From NCBI RefSeq assembly GCF_017569185.1, contig NZ_CP071869.1:2036001-2100000 (forward strand): DNA of 64,000 nt, given 5' to 3'. A model generated the notes under the pieces. That model searched no databases. It was not told the origin of the DNA and was given only the letters and a program-made list of their open reading frames with translations. The position numbers were made by a program, and so were the translations under genes. Below are positions 20,315 to 29,545 of this stretch, piece after piece. Source of the DNA: Polaribacter cellanae. Lineage in GTDB: Bacteria; Bacteroidota; Bacteroidia; Flavobacteriales; Flavobacteriaceae. Position 1 is the stretch's first letter. Each line of letters begins with the position of its first letter.

Positions 20315-21325
20315 TTATTTTTTTGTAATTAGAATTTTTACAGCCTGATCACTTCGTAAAGCAATGGCTGTGCCTTTAATTAAGAATGCTTTCGGATCAC
20401 CCAAGGGATTTAACAAATCTATACTTACAGTGGCGCCTTTTACAAAACCTAAATCCAATAATCTTCTTCTATTTTCGCCTCTACATTCTTTAGAAATACC
20501 AATTATTGTTGCTTTTTCACCATTTTTTAAGTTTGATAAACGCATAGTGTCTTTTTCAATTACATCTGCATTTTTTAAAGCAATAACGGTAATATTGTTT
20601 GCAACAGTTGGGGTTAACGTAAATTGTTCTCCTTCTGCTTCAAAAACAATCTTTTTTTTATTTGTTTCTTTAATATAAACTTGAGAATCTAAATGAATAT
20701 TTTTCTTTAAAATTTGTTTGTAAACACTTATCGGTTCGTCTTCTATATGAATAATTTTCCCAAAATTAAAAACGGGCAAATCAGAAAGTAGTATTCCTTT
20801 TTTCTCTGGAATTTTACCTGTGTTGGTTGGTATTGGGTCTCCATGTGGATCGTATCTTGGATTCCCTAAAAGTGCTGCTAAATCTTCTACTTCTGCCCTC
20901 GACAATTCGTGCTCTTTTAACTCCGCTCTTTTATGCCATTCTTCTTTTTTAAAACCTGTTTTTTCTGATAAATATTTTTCCCATAAACGATGTGCTCTTA
21001 CAATTCTTAATGCATATTCATCGCCATTTTTTGTAAGGGAATAAAATCCATTTTCATTATTTATTAAGCCACTTTCTAACATTGAGTCTATACTTTCTAA
21101 TAACAAACTATTGCTAAAATTTAGTTGTTTGAAAATAAGATTTTTTGAGATTTTTGGGTTGTGATATAACAATTTTAAAATATCTTCAACTGCCGTTTTT
21201 TTATTTTCCTTTTGTGCTTTAATATACTTGAAATAAAGACCTTTTTCAGGATTAAAAATAAAATACAATACAAAAACAACAACACAAAAAACCAAAAGCG
21301 CTATTAAAGGATTGTAATAAATCAT
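20315..21325 (-). CDS. Membrane-anchored DtxR-FeoA fusion protein
   Basis: This 336-aa protein begins with one TM segment (about 5-24), followed by a winged-helix region (about 50-105), a DtxR metal-binding and dimerization domain (about 106-190, with HELSRAEVEDLA and YDPHGDPIP), a linker, and a C-terminal FeoA/SH3 domain (about 258-335: CRGENRRRLLDLGFVKGATV). The operon otherwise lacks a free FeoA, so its C-terminus probably serves as the FeoA partner of FeoB at the membrane. Whether the DtxR part still binds DNA is unclear. Its start overlaps the stop of the DtxR gene by 4 nt (ATGA), indicating coupling. Confidence 0.82.
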   Translation of the reverse strand: MIYYNPLIALLVFCVVVFVLYFIFNPEKGLYFKYIKAQKENKKTAVEDILKLLYHNPKISKNLIFKQLNFSNSLLLESIDSMLESGLINNENGFYSLTKNGDEYALRIVRAHRLWEKYLSEKTGFKKEEWHKRAELKEHELSRAEVEDLAALLGNPRYDPHGDPIPTNTGKIPEKKGILLSDLPVFNFGKIIHIEDEPISVYKQILKKNIHLDSQVYIKETNKKKIVFEAEGEQFTLTPTVANNITVIALKNADVIEKDTMRLSNLKNGEKATIIGISKECRGENRRRLLDLGFVKGATVSIDLLNPLGDPKAFLIKGTAIALRSDQAVKILITKK

Positions 21326-21978
21326 ACTTTTTGAATGTATAAATTATTTGCAATTTTACTAGAAATTGATAATTTTTTTTCCTCGATTGAAATGGAGAAA
21401 GAATCATCAAAATCTTCTTTTTCTAAAATCGTTATTTTTTTACCTAAAGTAATGCCCTTTTTATCTAAATATTGTAAAAATTCTGATGAAGAATCATTCA
21501 CACCAACACAAATGCCGCTTTCGTTTTTAGATAAAGTGGATAGTAAACTTTTCTCGATGGTTTTTAAATTTCCTTCTTCATCTGGAATTGGATCTCCATG
21601 AGGATCGTGTGTTGGGAAACCTAAAAAAATATCTAATTGATTGATTAATTTTGACGATTTTATGTGTTCTAATTGCTCTGCAACTTCATGTACTTCATCC
21701 CAAGAAAAATTTAACTTTTCAACCAAAAAAACTTCCCATAACCTGTGTTTTCTAACAACATTAGCACCAGTTTTCTTTCCTAATTTGGTTAAAGTAACTC
21801 CTTTATATTTTTTGTAAACTACAACCTTTTTGTCTGATAGTTTTTTAATCATATCTGTTACAGAAGAAGCCTTTGTTTGTAGTTTTTCTGCAATTGCATT
21901 TGTACTAATTCCTCCATTAGTATCTAACTGTAAATGATAAATTGTTTTTAAATAATTCTCTTCCGAAAGCGTAAACAT
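21322..21978 (-). CDS. DtxR/MntR-family metal-dependent repressor
   Basis: This 218-aa regulator has a winged helix (1-65; NAIAEKLQTKASSVTDMIKKL is the recognition region), a dimerization and metal-binding domain (about 66-140, with HEVAEQLEHI and HDPHGDPIP carrying typical ligands) and a short C-terminal FeoA-like SH3 domain (about 150-218). It probably represses iron (or Mn) uptake when metal is bound. It heads the feo operon and is divergent from a TonB receptor. A perfect palindrome in the shared promoter region is the obvious operator, so autoregulation is likely. Confidence 0.9.
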   Translation of the reverse strand: MFTLSEENYLKTIYHLQLDTNGGISTNAIAEKLQTKASSVTDMIKKLSDKKVVVYKKYKGVTLTKLGKKTGANVVRKHRLWEVFLVEKLNFSWDEVHEVAEQLEHIKSSKLINQLDIFLGFPTHDPHGDPIPDEEGNLKTIEKSLLSTLSKNESGICVGVNDSSSEFLQYLDKKGITLGKKITILEKEDFDDSFSISIEEKKLSISSKIANNLYIQKV

Positions 21979-21997
21979 CTGTACTTATTTAGTCTTA

Positions 21998-22064
21998 CAA
22001 ATATAAACTTTTTATTTAAATTAAAATATATTTTTAGATAAATCTAAAAATAATATTATATTTG
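21998..22064. promoter_or_regulatory. Divergent promoters with DtxR-type operator palindrome
   Basis: The perfect palindrome TTTTTAGATAAATCTAAAAA (22031-22050, 9-bp arms, 2-nt centre) lies between two -7 boxes: TATATTTG on the minus strand at 21998-22005 (dtxR/feo operon) and TATATTTG on the plus strand at 22057-22064 (TonB receptor). It covers the -33 zone of both promoters, exactly where a repressor would block both. The TTTAG...CTAAA shape resembles known DtxR/MntR operators. Confidence 0.7.
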
Positions 22065-22085
22065 TCGAAATATTTATTTAAAGTA

Positions 22086-24359
22086 ATGAAAATATTTATT
22101 AGAATTAGCTGTCTTTTTTTCTTCGGAATTATTTCTACCTATGCTCAAAACAATAGTGTTTCTGGGAAAGTAACTTCAAACGGAGAGTCTTTATCTTTTG
22201 TAAACATTTATTTAAAGAATACAAAATTAGGAACTTCGACCAACGAAAATGGCTTTTTTGAGTTAAAAAATATCCCAAATGGAACCTACATAATTGTGGC
22301 AAGTTCTGTTGGGTTTAAATCTAAATCTGCAAAACTTATACTTTCTGGAACTGAAAAAATTACAAAAAACTTTAATTTAAGTGAAAATAATTCTTTGGAA
22401 GAAATTGTAATTTCGGGAACTTTAAGACCCGTAACAAAATCGAACAGCCCTGTTCCTGTAGAAGTGTATAGCAAAACATTCTTCAAAAAAAATCCTACAC
22501 CTTCTATTTTTGAATCGATGCAAAATGTAAACGGAGTTCGACCTCAACTAAATTGCAATGTTTGCAATACTGGCGACATTCATATTAATGGTTTAGAAGG
22601 TCCTTATACATTTGTTTTAATTGATGGGATGCCAATTGTAAGTGGACTTTCTACAGTTTATGGTTTAACAGGAATTCCGCAAGCTTTAATAGAAAGGGTA
22701 GAAGTTGTAAAAGGACCCGCTTCTACTTTATATGGCTCTGAAGCTGTTGGTGGCATTATAAACATCATCACAAAAAAACCTTTAAATGCACCAATTTTAT
22801 CGACAGATATTTTAACGAGTTCTTGGGGAGAAGTGAATACAGATATTGGTTTGCGTTATAAATTGTCTAAAAAAGCGCAAGGTCTTTTAGGAATTAATTA
22901 TTTTAATTACCAGAATAGAATTGATAATAATAAAGACGGATTTACGGATTTAACGCTTCAAAATAGAATTTCAATTTTTAATAAAGTAAATATTGAAAGA
23001 AAAAGTAACAAGGTTTTTACAATTGCTGGACGTTATGTTTATGAAGATAGATGGGGAGGAGAAATGGATTGGGAACGTGAATTTAGAGGAACTGATATAA
23101 AATATGGCGAAAGTATTTACACCAATAGATGGGAGACTTTTGGAACATACGAATTACCAACATCAGAAAATATTAATTTTCAGTTTAGTGCAAATGGGCA
23201 TTACCAAGATTCGTTTTATGGAACAGATGCTTATGATGCTGAACAAGTTATTGGTTTCGGACAATTTGTGTACAATAAACAAATTGCCCAAAAACACGAT
23301 TTGTTGTTAGGTTTGGCTTATAGATATACTTTTTATGATGATAATACTTTCGCTACTTTCGAAGAAGATGGAATTACAAATAAACCTTCTGTAACACATT
23401 TACCAGGCATTTTTGCACAAGATGAAATTGCTTTAAACTCACAAAATAAACTGCTTTTAGGCGCAAGGTGGGATTATAATAGTTTGCATGGAAATATTTT
23501 TTCGCCAAGAATAAATTACAAGTGGAATTCTAAAGACAAGTCAGATATTTTTAGAGCAAGTGTTGGTAATGGTTTTAGAGTTGCCAACGTTTTTACGGAA
23601 GATCATGCTGCTTTAACTGGCGCAAGAAAAGTGGAGTTTAATGGCGAATTAGAACCAGAAACTTCTTGGAATGCAAATATTAATTACGTAAAAAAAATTA
23701 ATACAAAAAACGCTTTTATAACTTTAGATGGAAGTGTTTTTTACACCTATTTTAACAATCGCATTTTACCAGATTACGAAACAGATCCTAACAAAATTAT
23801 TTATGCAAATTTAAATGGTTTTTCTGTTTCCCAAGGAATTTCTTTAAACACAGATATTACGTTTACAAATGGATTATCGTTAAATGCAGGCGCTACTTTA
23901 ATGGATGTTTCAATTACAGAAAATGGTATAAGAAAAAGACAATTATTAACGGAAAGTTTTAGTGGAGTTTGGTCTATTTCTTACAAGTTTAATTCAAGTT
24001 TTTCTGTTGATTATACTGGAAATGTTTATGGTCCAATGAGGCTTCCTTTAATTAGCGACACAGATCCAAGAGCTGCAAATTCGCCTTGGTTTAGTATACA
24101 AAATATTCAATTGACAAAGAAATTTACCAATAATTGGGAATTGTATGGAGGCGTAAAAAATCTATTAAACTTTACACCAGCCAAAAATAGTATTGCACGT
24201 CCTTTCGATCCTTTTGATAAAGAAGTTGTTTTTGATGCAAATGGACAAGCGACTGCAACACCAAACAACCCAAATGCGTTGACTTTCGACCCTAGTTATG
24301 TCTATGCTTCTAACCAAGGAATTAGAGCCTTTTTAGGATTAAGATATACCTTATTTTAA
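22086..24359 (+). CDS. TonB-dependent receptor, probably metal/iron uptake
   Basis: This outer-membrane receptor has a signal peptide ending STYAQ, a CarboxypepD_reg-like domain (about 22-105), a plug with NCNVCNTGDIHINGLEG (a CxxC pair) and VEVVKGPASTLYGSEAVGG, and a barrel to the end (ALR-type final strand GLRYTLF). The ATG at 22086 (757 aa) is the right start; an upstream in-frame TTG at 22062 lies inside the -7 box. The Cys pair is a recurrent feature of this receptor subgroup and may touch a metal ligand. Divergence from dtxR/feo and the shared palindrome suggest iron-regulated uptake. Confidence 0.88.
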   Translation: MKIFIRISCLFFFGIISTYAQNNSVSGKVTSNGESLSFVNIYLKNTKLGTSTNENGFFELKNIPNGTYIIVASSVGFKSKSAKLILSGTEKITKNFNLSENNSLEEIVISGTLRPVTKSNSPVPVEVYSKTFFKKNPTPSIFESMQNVNGVRPQLNCNVCNTGDIHINGLEGPYTFVLIDGMPIVSGLSTVYGLTGIPQALIERVEVVKGPASTLYGSEAVGGIINIITKKPLNAPILSTDILTSSWGEVNTDIGLRYKLSKKAQGLLGINYFNYQNRIDNNKDGFTDLTLQNRISIFNKVNIERKSNKVFTIAGRYVYEDRWGGEMDWEREFRGTDIKYGESIYTNRWETFGTYELPTSENINFQFSANGHYQDSFYGTDAYDAEQVIGFGQFVYNKQIAQKHDLLLGLAYRYTFYDDNTFATFEEDGITNKPSVTHLPGIFAQDEIALNSQNKLLLGARWDYNSLHGNIFSPRINYKWNSKDKSDIFRASVGNGFRVANVFTEDHAALTGARKVEFNGELEPETSWNANINYVKKINTKNAFITLDGSVFYTYFNNRILPDYETDPNKIIYANLNGFSVSQGISLNTDITFTNGLSLNAGATLMDVSITENGIRKRQLLTESFSGVWSISYKFNSSFSVDYTGNVYGPMRLPLISDTDPRAANSPWFSIQNIQLTKKFTNNWELYGGVKNLLNFTPAKNSIARPFDPFDKEVVFDANGQATATPNNPNALTFDPSYVYASNQGIRAFLGLRYTLF

Positions 24360-24392
24360 AAAAAAATCTATAGTAAATATATTTTTAAGAAA

Positions 24393-24484
24393 AATGGCTT
24401 TGGCTCCAAAAAAAATAATAAGAATTAATATTTTGGCTAAAGCCATTATGTATTATTACCATAACATCTAGCTAAAGCTAGATG
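24393..24484. repeat. Two inverted repeats after the TonB receptor gene
   Basis: First, AATGGCTTT (24393-24401) pairs with AAAGCCATT (24439-24447). Second, CATCTAGCTAAAGCTAGATG (24465-24484) is a perfect 20-bp palindrome. Both fill the 199-nt gap before the thioredoxin-like gene. They look like dispersed flavobacterial intergenic repeats and may also end transcription. Confidence 0.6.
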
Positions 24485-24558
24485 CAATTGAAAAAGTTTA
24501 TTTTTTAGAGATTTTACTAAAAAACACCAATTAATATCTAAAAAATTATACACAAAAA

Positions 24559-25044
24559 ATGAAAACAATATTTCTACTTTTTATTTTCTTTGGAAGTTTT
24601 GCTACTTTTTCACAAAAAAAGGAAACTAAATTAAATGTCTATACATTTTCGGAAGTCGAGAAATTACACCAACAAAAACCAAAACCTATTGTTGTTTTTG
24701 TTTTCACAGATTGGTGTAAAATTTGTTTTGGAATGAAACAAACTACATTTAAAAACAATAAAATTATGCAGCTTTTAAATGAAAAGTTCTATTTTATTAA
24801 ATTAAATGGCGAAGAAAAAAAAGACATTACTTTCTTAGGAAAAACATTTGTTTACAAACCTACTGGAACCAATACTGGCGTACATGAATTGGCGGAAGAA
24901 TTGGCAACAGTAAATGCTAAAATAAGTTACCCAACAACTGTTATTTTAAACTCAAAATTTACGATTGATTTGCAAATTCCTAATTATATAAATAATACCA
25001 TATTTCTAAAAATTCTCGAAAAATATACTGCAGATAAAAAATAA
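24559..25044 (+). CDS. Secreted thioredoxin-like protein
   Basis: This 161-aa protein has a signal peptide ending at about 18 (FATFSQ) and a thioredoxin fold with the active-site motif DWCKIC (about 51-56), a cis-Pro region (SYPTTVILN, about 131-139) and a 20-30 residue insert. It is probably a periplasmic thiol-disulfide protein. It follows the CxxC-containing TonB receptor on the same strand, so it may keep that Cys pair reduced; that link is inference. Confidence 0.78.
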   Translation: MKTIFLLFIFFGSFATFSQKKETKLNVYTFSEVEKLHQQKPKPIVVFVFTDWCKICFGMKQTTFKNNKIMQLLNEKFYFIKLNGEEKKDITFLGKTFVYKPTGTNTGVHELAEELATVNAKISYPTTVILNSKFTIDLQIPNYINNTIFLKILEKYTADKK

Positions 25045-25115
25045 ATTTAAACATATATAATATGTAAAATCTTCAAGAAATAAAAATAGTAAACGTTTTT
25101 TATGAACGAACTCCT

Positions 25116-25123
25116 TACATTTG
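25116..25123 (+). promoter_or_regulatory. -7 box for mfd
   Basis: TACATTTG matches TAnnTTTG and ends 16 nt before the TTG start of mfd. Confidence 0.45.
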
Positions 25124-25139
25124 CACAAAATTTAGTACG

Positions 25140-28100
25140 TTGAGCAAGCAGCACATTGTAAATCAATATCAAAAATCTGCAAATGTTTCGCAGATTGTTA
25201 CAGCACTTCAACAAGAAAAAAACCATTTTCAAATTTCGAATTTGGTGGGTTCTTCGTTGTCTTTTGTGATATCCGAAACTTTTAAAAAAACAGACAAACC
25301 TTATCTTTTAATTTTTAATGATAAAGAAGAAGCTGCTTATTATTTAAATGATTTAGAACAACTTTTAGGAGATAAAAATGTTCTTTTTTACCCAGGATCT
25401 TATAGAAGACCATATCAAATAGAAGAAACCGATAATGCCAACGTTTTATTACGTTCCGAAGTTTTAAACAGGATAAATTCAAGAAAAAAACCGGCTATAA
25501 TTGTTACCTATCCAACTGCCTTGTTCGAAAAAGTAGTTACTAAAAAAGAGTTAGAAAAAAACACACTAAAAGTTTCTGTTGGCGAAAATTTATCGCTCGA
25601 TTTTGTAAACGAAGTTTTGTTTGAATATAAATTTAAACGTGTAGATTTTGTTACAGAACCTGGCGATTTTTCGGTTCGTGGAGGAATTATAGATGTATTT
25701 TCTTTTTCGAACGACGAACCTTACAGAATCGAGTTTTTTGGAGACGAGATAGATAGCATTCGTTCTTTTGATGTAGAAACGCAACTTTCTAAAGAAAAAA
25801 TGAGGAAGGTTTCTATCATGCCAAATGTAGAGAATAAAACTTTGCAAGAAAGCCGAGAAAGTTTCTTAAAATACATTGCAGATAAAACTGTGATTTTTGC
25901 TAAAAATATCGATTTATTAGTGGGGAATTTAGATAAATTCTATCAAAAAGCAGAAGAAGCTTTTAACGATTTATCTAAAGAAATAAAACACGCAAAACCT
26001 GCTGAATTATTTTGCGATGGAACTTTTATTAAAAATCAGTTGCAAGATTTTACTTTAGTTAATTTTGGAACAAGTAATACCTACAAGGTTTCAAAAACCT
26101 TGCAGGAAATTAATTTCAATACAATTCCTCAACCTTCATTTAATAAAAAATTTAATTTATTAATTGCCAATTTAAACGAACATCATAAAGCAGGTTTTAC
26201 CAATTATATTTTCTGCGCCAACGAACAACAAGCCAAACGATTTCATGATATTTTTGATGATGCTGAAGAAAAAGTACATTACCAAACTGTGGTTTTTCCA
26301 TTATACCAAGGTTTTGTAGATGTAGATACTAAATTAGTTTGCTACACTGATCATCAAATTTTTGAACGTTATTATAAATTTAGATTGAAAAATGGGTATG
26401 CAAAAAAGCAAGCCATAACCCTACAAGAATTAAACAAACTAGAAATTGGCGATTATGTAACCCACATGGACCATGGAATTGGAAAGTTTGGCGGTTTACA
26501 AAAAATTGATGTTCAAGGTAAGAAGCAAGAAGCCATTAAATTGGTTTATGGCGAACGTGATATTTTATATGTAAGCATTCACTCGCTGCATAAGATTTCT
26601 AAATTCAATGGAAAAGATGGTAAAGCACCTAAAATATACAAATTAGGTTCTGGTGCTTGGAAAAAAATTAAACAGAAAACCAAAGCCAGAGTAAAACATG
26701 TTGCGTTTAATTTAATTCAATTATACGCAAAAAGAAAACTGCAAAAAGGGGTTGCTTTTGGACCAGATACACACATTCAGCATGAATTGGAAAGTAGTTT
26801 TATGTACGAAGATACACCTGACCAATTTACAGCGACACAAGCCGTAAAAAACGATATGGAAAAAGAGCAACCTATGGACAGGTTGGTTTGTGGAGATGTT
26901 GGTTTTGGAAAAACAGAAGTTGCTGTAAGAGCTGCTTTTAAAGCGGTTGATAATGGAAAACAAGTCGCCATTTTAGTTCCAACTACTATTTTGGCTTTTC
27001 AACATTATAAAACTTTTACAGAGCGTTTAAAAGATTTCCCTGTTACGATCGATTATTTAAACAGATTTAGAACTGCAAAACAAAAAACTGCAGTAATTAA
27101 TGGTGTAAATGATGGTTCTGTAGATATTATTATTGGAACACACCAACTAACAAATAAAAAAATAAAATTTAAAGATTTAGGGCTTTTAATTATAGATGAA
27201 GAACAAAAATTTGGTGTTGCTGTAAAAGATAAATTAAAAACCTTAAAAGAAAATGTAGATACATTAACCTTAACTGCGACTCCAATTCCAAGAACTTTGC
27301 AATTTAGTTTAATGGCTGCCAGAGATTTGTCTGTTATAAAAACACCACCTCCAAACAGACATCCAATAGAGAGTAATGTAATTCGTTTTTCGGAAGATGT
27401 AATTCGTGATGCCATTTCGTATGAAATTTCAAGAGGAGGGCAAGTTTTCTTTATTCATAACAGAATCGAAAATATAAAAGAAGTAGCTGGTTTGTTACAA
27501 AGACTGGTTCCTTCAGCAAAAATAGGCATTGGTCATGGACAAATGGAAGGCAAAAAACTGGAGGGTTTAATGCTCGGTTTTATGAATAATGAATTTGATG
27601 TTTTGGTTTCTACCACAATTATTGAAAGTGGTTTAGATGTGCCCAATGCAAACACCATTTTTATTAATAATGCGAATAATTTTGGCTTGAGTGATTTACA
27701 CCAAATGCGTGGTAGAGTTGGTCGTTCGAACAAAAAAGCGTTCTGTTATTTTATAACACCTCCTTATCATATGATGACAGATGATGCCAGAAAACGAATT
27801 GAAGCCTTGGTTTTATTTTCTGATTTAGGAAGCGGAATTAACATTGCCATGAAAGATTTAGAAATTCGTGGAGCTGGAGATTTATTAGGTGGTGAACAAA
27901 GTGGATTTATTAATGATATTGGTTTTGATACCTATCAAAAAATATTACAAGAAGCCATTGAAGAATTGAAAGAAAATGAGTTCGCAGATTTATATCCAAC
28001 AGATAAATCTAAACCAAAAGAATATGTAAAAGAAGTACAAATAGATACCGATTTCGAGATTTTGTTTCCTGATGATTATGTAAATTCAGTTACAGAAAGA

Positions 28101-28484
28101 TTGGCTTTATACAACAAATTAGGAACGTTAGAAAAAGAGGAAGCGCTACAAACTTTTGAAAAAGAAATTACAGACAGGTTTGGAGAGTTTCCAACGCAGG
28201 TTGAAGATTTATTAGATTCTGTAAGAATAAAATGGTTAGCTAAAGAGCTTGGTTTAGAGAAAATTATTTTGAAGCAAAAAAGAATGTTGGGGTATTTTGT
28301 ATCGAATCAACAAAGCGATTTTTACCAAACTGAAGCTTTTTCTCGCATATTAAAATATGTGCAGCAAAACCCAAAAAGTTGTGTAATGAAAGAGAAACAA
28401 ACCAAAAACGGATTGCGATTATTAATTACATTTATAAGAATTGATTCTATAAAAACTGGATTGGGTATTTTACAGAAAATATAA
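25140..28484 (+). CDS. mfd: Transcription-repair coupling factor Mfd
   Basis: This 1114-aa ATP-dependent DNA translocase removes stalled RNA polymerase and recruits UvrA. It has a UvrB-like N-terminal region (about 20-270, with PGSYRRPYQIEE), an RNAP-interacting CarD-like domain (about 430-500: LEIGDYVTHMDHGIGKFGG), RecG-type helicase motifs (GDVGFGKTEVAV about 585, IIDEEQKFG about 685, TATPIPRTL, HQMRGRVGRSNKKAFCYF) and the C-terminal UvrA-binding-like domain. The start is TTG. A 27-bp palindrome at 26080-26106 is inserted in frame (about residues 314-323, TYKVSKTLQE), in a region without conserved motifs. Confidence 0.95.
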   Translation: MSKQHIVNQYQKSANVSQIVTALQQEKNHFQISNLVGSSLSFVISETFKKTDKPYLLIFNDKEEAAYYLNDLEQLLGDKNVLFYPGSYRRPYQIEETDNANVLLRSEVLNRINSRKKPAIIVTYPTALFEKVVTKKELEKNTLKVSVGENLSLDFVNEVLFEYKFKRVDFVTEPGDFSVRGGIIDVFSFSNDEPYRIEFFGDEIDSIRSFDVETQLSKEKMRKVSIMPNVENKTLQESRESFLKYIADKTVIFAKNIDLLVGNLDKFYQKAEEAFNDLSKEIKHAKPAELFCDGTFIKNQLQDFTLVNFGTSNTYKVSKTLQEINFNTIPQPSFNKKFNLLIANLNEHHKAGFTNYIFCANEQQAKRFHDIFDDAEEKVHYQTVVFPLYQGFVDVDTKLVCYTDHQIFERYYKFRLKNGYAKKQAITLQELNKLEIGDYVTHMDHGIGKFGGLQKIDVQGKKQEAIKLVYGERDILYVSIHSLHKISKFNGKDGKAPKIYKLGSGAWKKIKQKTKARVKHVAFNLIQLYAKRKLQKGVAFGPDTHIQHELESSFMYEDTPDQFTATQAVKNDMEKEQPMDRLVCGDVGFGKTEVAVRAAFKAVDNGKQVAILVPTTILAFQHYKTFTERLKDFPVTIDYLNRFRTAKQKTAVINGVNDGSVDIIIGTHQLTNKKIKFKDLGLLIIDEEQKFGVAVKDKLKTLKENVDTLTLTATPIPRTLQFSLMAARDLSVIKTPPPNRHPIESNVIRFSEDVIRDAISYEISRGGQVFFIHNRIENIKEVAGLLQRLVPSAKIGIGHGQMEGKKLEGLMLGFMNNEFDVLVSTTIIESGLDVPNANTIFINNANNFGLSDLHQMRGRVGRSNKKAFCYFITPPYHMMTDDARKRIEALVLFSDLGSGINIAMKDLEIRGAGDLLGGEQSGFINDIGFDTYQKILQEAIEELKENEFADLYPTDKSKPKEYVKEVQIDTDFEILFPDDYVNSVTERLALYNKLGTLEKEEALQTFEKEITDRFGEFPTQVEDLLDSVRIKWLAKELGLEKIILKQKRMLGYFVSNQQSDFYQTEAFSRILKYVQQNPKSCVMKEKQTKNGLRLLITFIRIDSIKTGLGILQKI
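26080..26106. repeat. 27-bp palindromic repeat inside mfd
   Basis: The arms are CCTACAAGGTTT and AAACCTTGCAGG around a 3-nt centre. It starts at the second position of a codon and adds nine codons without disturbing the frame. The encoded peptide TYKVSKTLQE nearly repeats that of the copy at 31658-31684. Confidence 0.75.
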
Positions 28485-28490
28485 ATTCGA

Positions 28491-28560
28491 TGTCAGGTTG
28501 AGCTCAGTCGAAACCTACATAAGTTATTCTTTTAAAAACCTCTCGATTGTGCTTGAGAAG
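28491..28560. repeat. Degenerate flavobacterial intergenic repeat
   Basis: TGTCAGGTTGAGCTCAGTCGAAACCT, followed by CTCTCGATTGTGCTTGAGAAG, resembles a common flavobacterial palindromic repeat with the core TGAGC..AGTCGA. It fills the spacer between mfd and the EamA gene. Confidence 0.4.
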
Positions 28561-28576
28561 ACATTCTTAAAAACAA

Positions 28577-29434
28577 ATGCAAAACTCTCACATAAAAAAC
28601 ATATTTCTTTTACTTTTAGCAACCACTTTTATTAGTACTTCTGGTGTTTTAGGAAAATATATAAACATGCCTCCAGAAGTAATTATCTGGTTTCGTTCTA
28701 TTTTTGCAGGGGTGTTTTTGTTTACCTATTGTAAGATCAAAAAAGTAGATTTACAAATAAAACAGCGTAAAGATTTTACGCCATTTTTAATAAGTGCTAT
28801 ACTAATGGCAACACATTGGATTACTTATTTTTATGCACTAAAACTATCTAATGTTGCTATTGGAATGTTATCAATTTATACGTTTCCAGTAATTATTGCG
28901 TTTTTAGAACCGCTTTTTATTAAAACGAAATTTAATCCAATACATATTTTTTTAGGTTTATTAGTTTTAACGGGTTTGTACATTTTAACACCTGAATTAA
29001 GTTTGGGAAATTCAAATTTAAAAGGAATACTGCTGGGTGTTTTTTCTGCATTTTGTTATGCAATTAGAATCTTAATTTTAAAACAACATATTGGCAATTA
29101 TAATGGAAGCATGCTTATGTTTTATCAGACTTTAATTATTAGTGTTTTAATGCTTCCCCTTTTATTTTTCGGAGATTTTTCTAATTTCCAAAGTCAATTG
29201 CCTTATTTAATTTTATTAGCATTCATAACCACTGCAATTGGGCACACAATGTTGGTACATTCTTTAAAACATTTTTCGGCTTCTACAGCAAGTATTATTA
29301 GTAGTATCCAGCCAATTTCTGGAATTGTAATTGCGTATTTTATTTTAAGGGAAATACCTAATAATGCCACTTATATTGGTGGAGGCTTAATTTTGTTGAC
29401 TGTTATTATTGAGAGTTTTCGGAGTAAAAAATGA
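28577..29434 (+). CDS. EamA/DMT-superfamily transporter
   Basis: This 285-aa integral membrane protein has ten predicted TM helices in two EamA repeats (about 8-135 and 148-282). It has the usual N-terminal half signature (TFISTSGVLGKYI...VIIWFRSIFAG) and ends in a short basic tail. Such proteins export small metabolites such as amino acids or purines; the substrate is unknown. It stands alone and is convergent with the next gene, sharing a terminator. Confidence 0.85.
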   Translation: MQNSHIKNIFLLLLATTFISTSGVLGKYINMPPEVIIWFRSIFAGVFLFTYCKIKKVDLQIKQRKDFTPFLISAILMATHWITYFYALKLSNVAIGMLSIYTFPVIIAFLEPLFIKTKFNPIHIFLGLLVLTGLYILTPELSLGNSNLKGILLGVFSAFCYAIRILILKQHIGNYNGSMLMFYQTLIISVLMLPLLFFGDFSNFQSQLPYLILLAFITTAIGHTMLVHSLKHFSASTASIISSIQPISGIVIAYFILREIPNNATYIGGGLILLTVIIESFRSKK

Positions 29435-29483
29435 CTTATTTATCATAAAAACTGCATAGATTTTTCATTTTTGCAAAAAAAAA

Positions 29484-29519
29484 AAAATGAAATTATAATT
29501 CTCACTATAATTTCATTTT
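29484..29519. terminator. Bidirectional terminator
   Basis: Perfect 14-bp arms AAAATGAAATTATA / TATAATTTCATTTT lie between convergent genes. An A run precedes the stem (29474-29487) and T residues follow it, so it can serve both directions. Confidence 0.8.
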
Positions 29520-29545
29520 AAATATTGTAATCTGTATAATAAAAC

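Noticed and set aside
22062..22085. TTG start extending the TonB receptor by eight codons
   Set aside because: The TTG lies inside the TATATTTG -7 box, and the ATG at 22086 is directly followed by a proper signal peptide.
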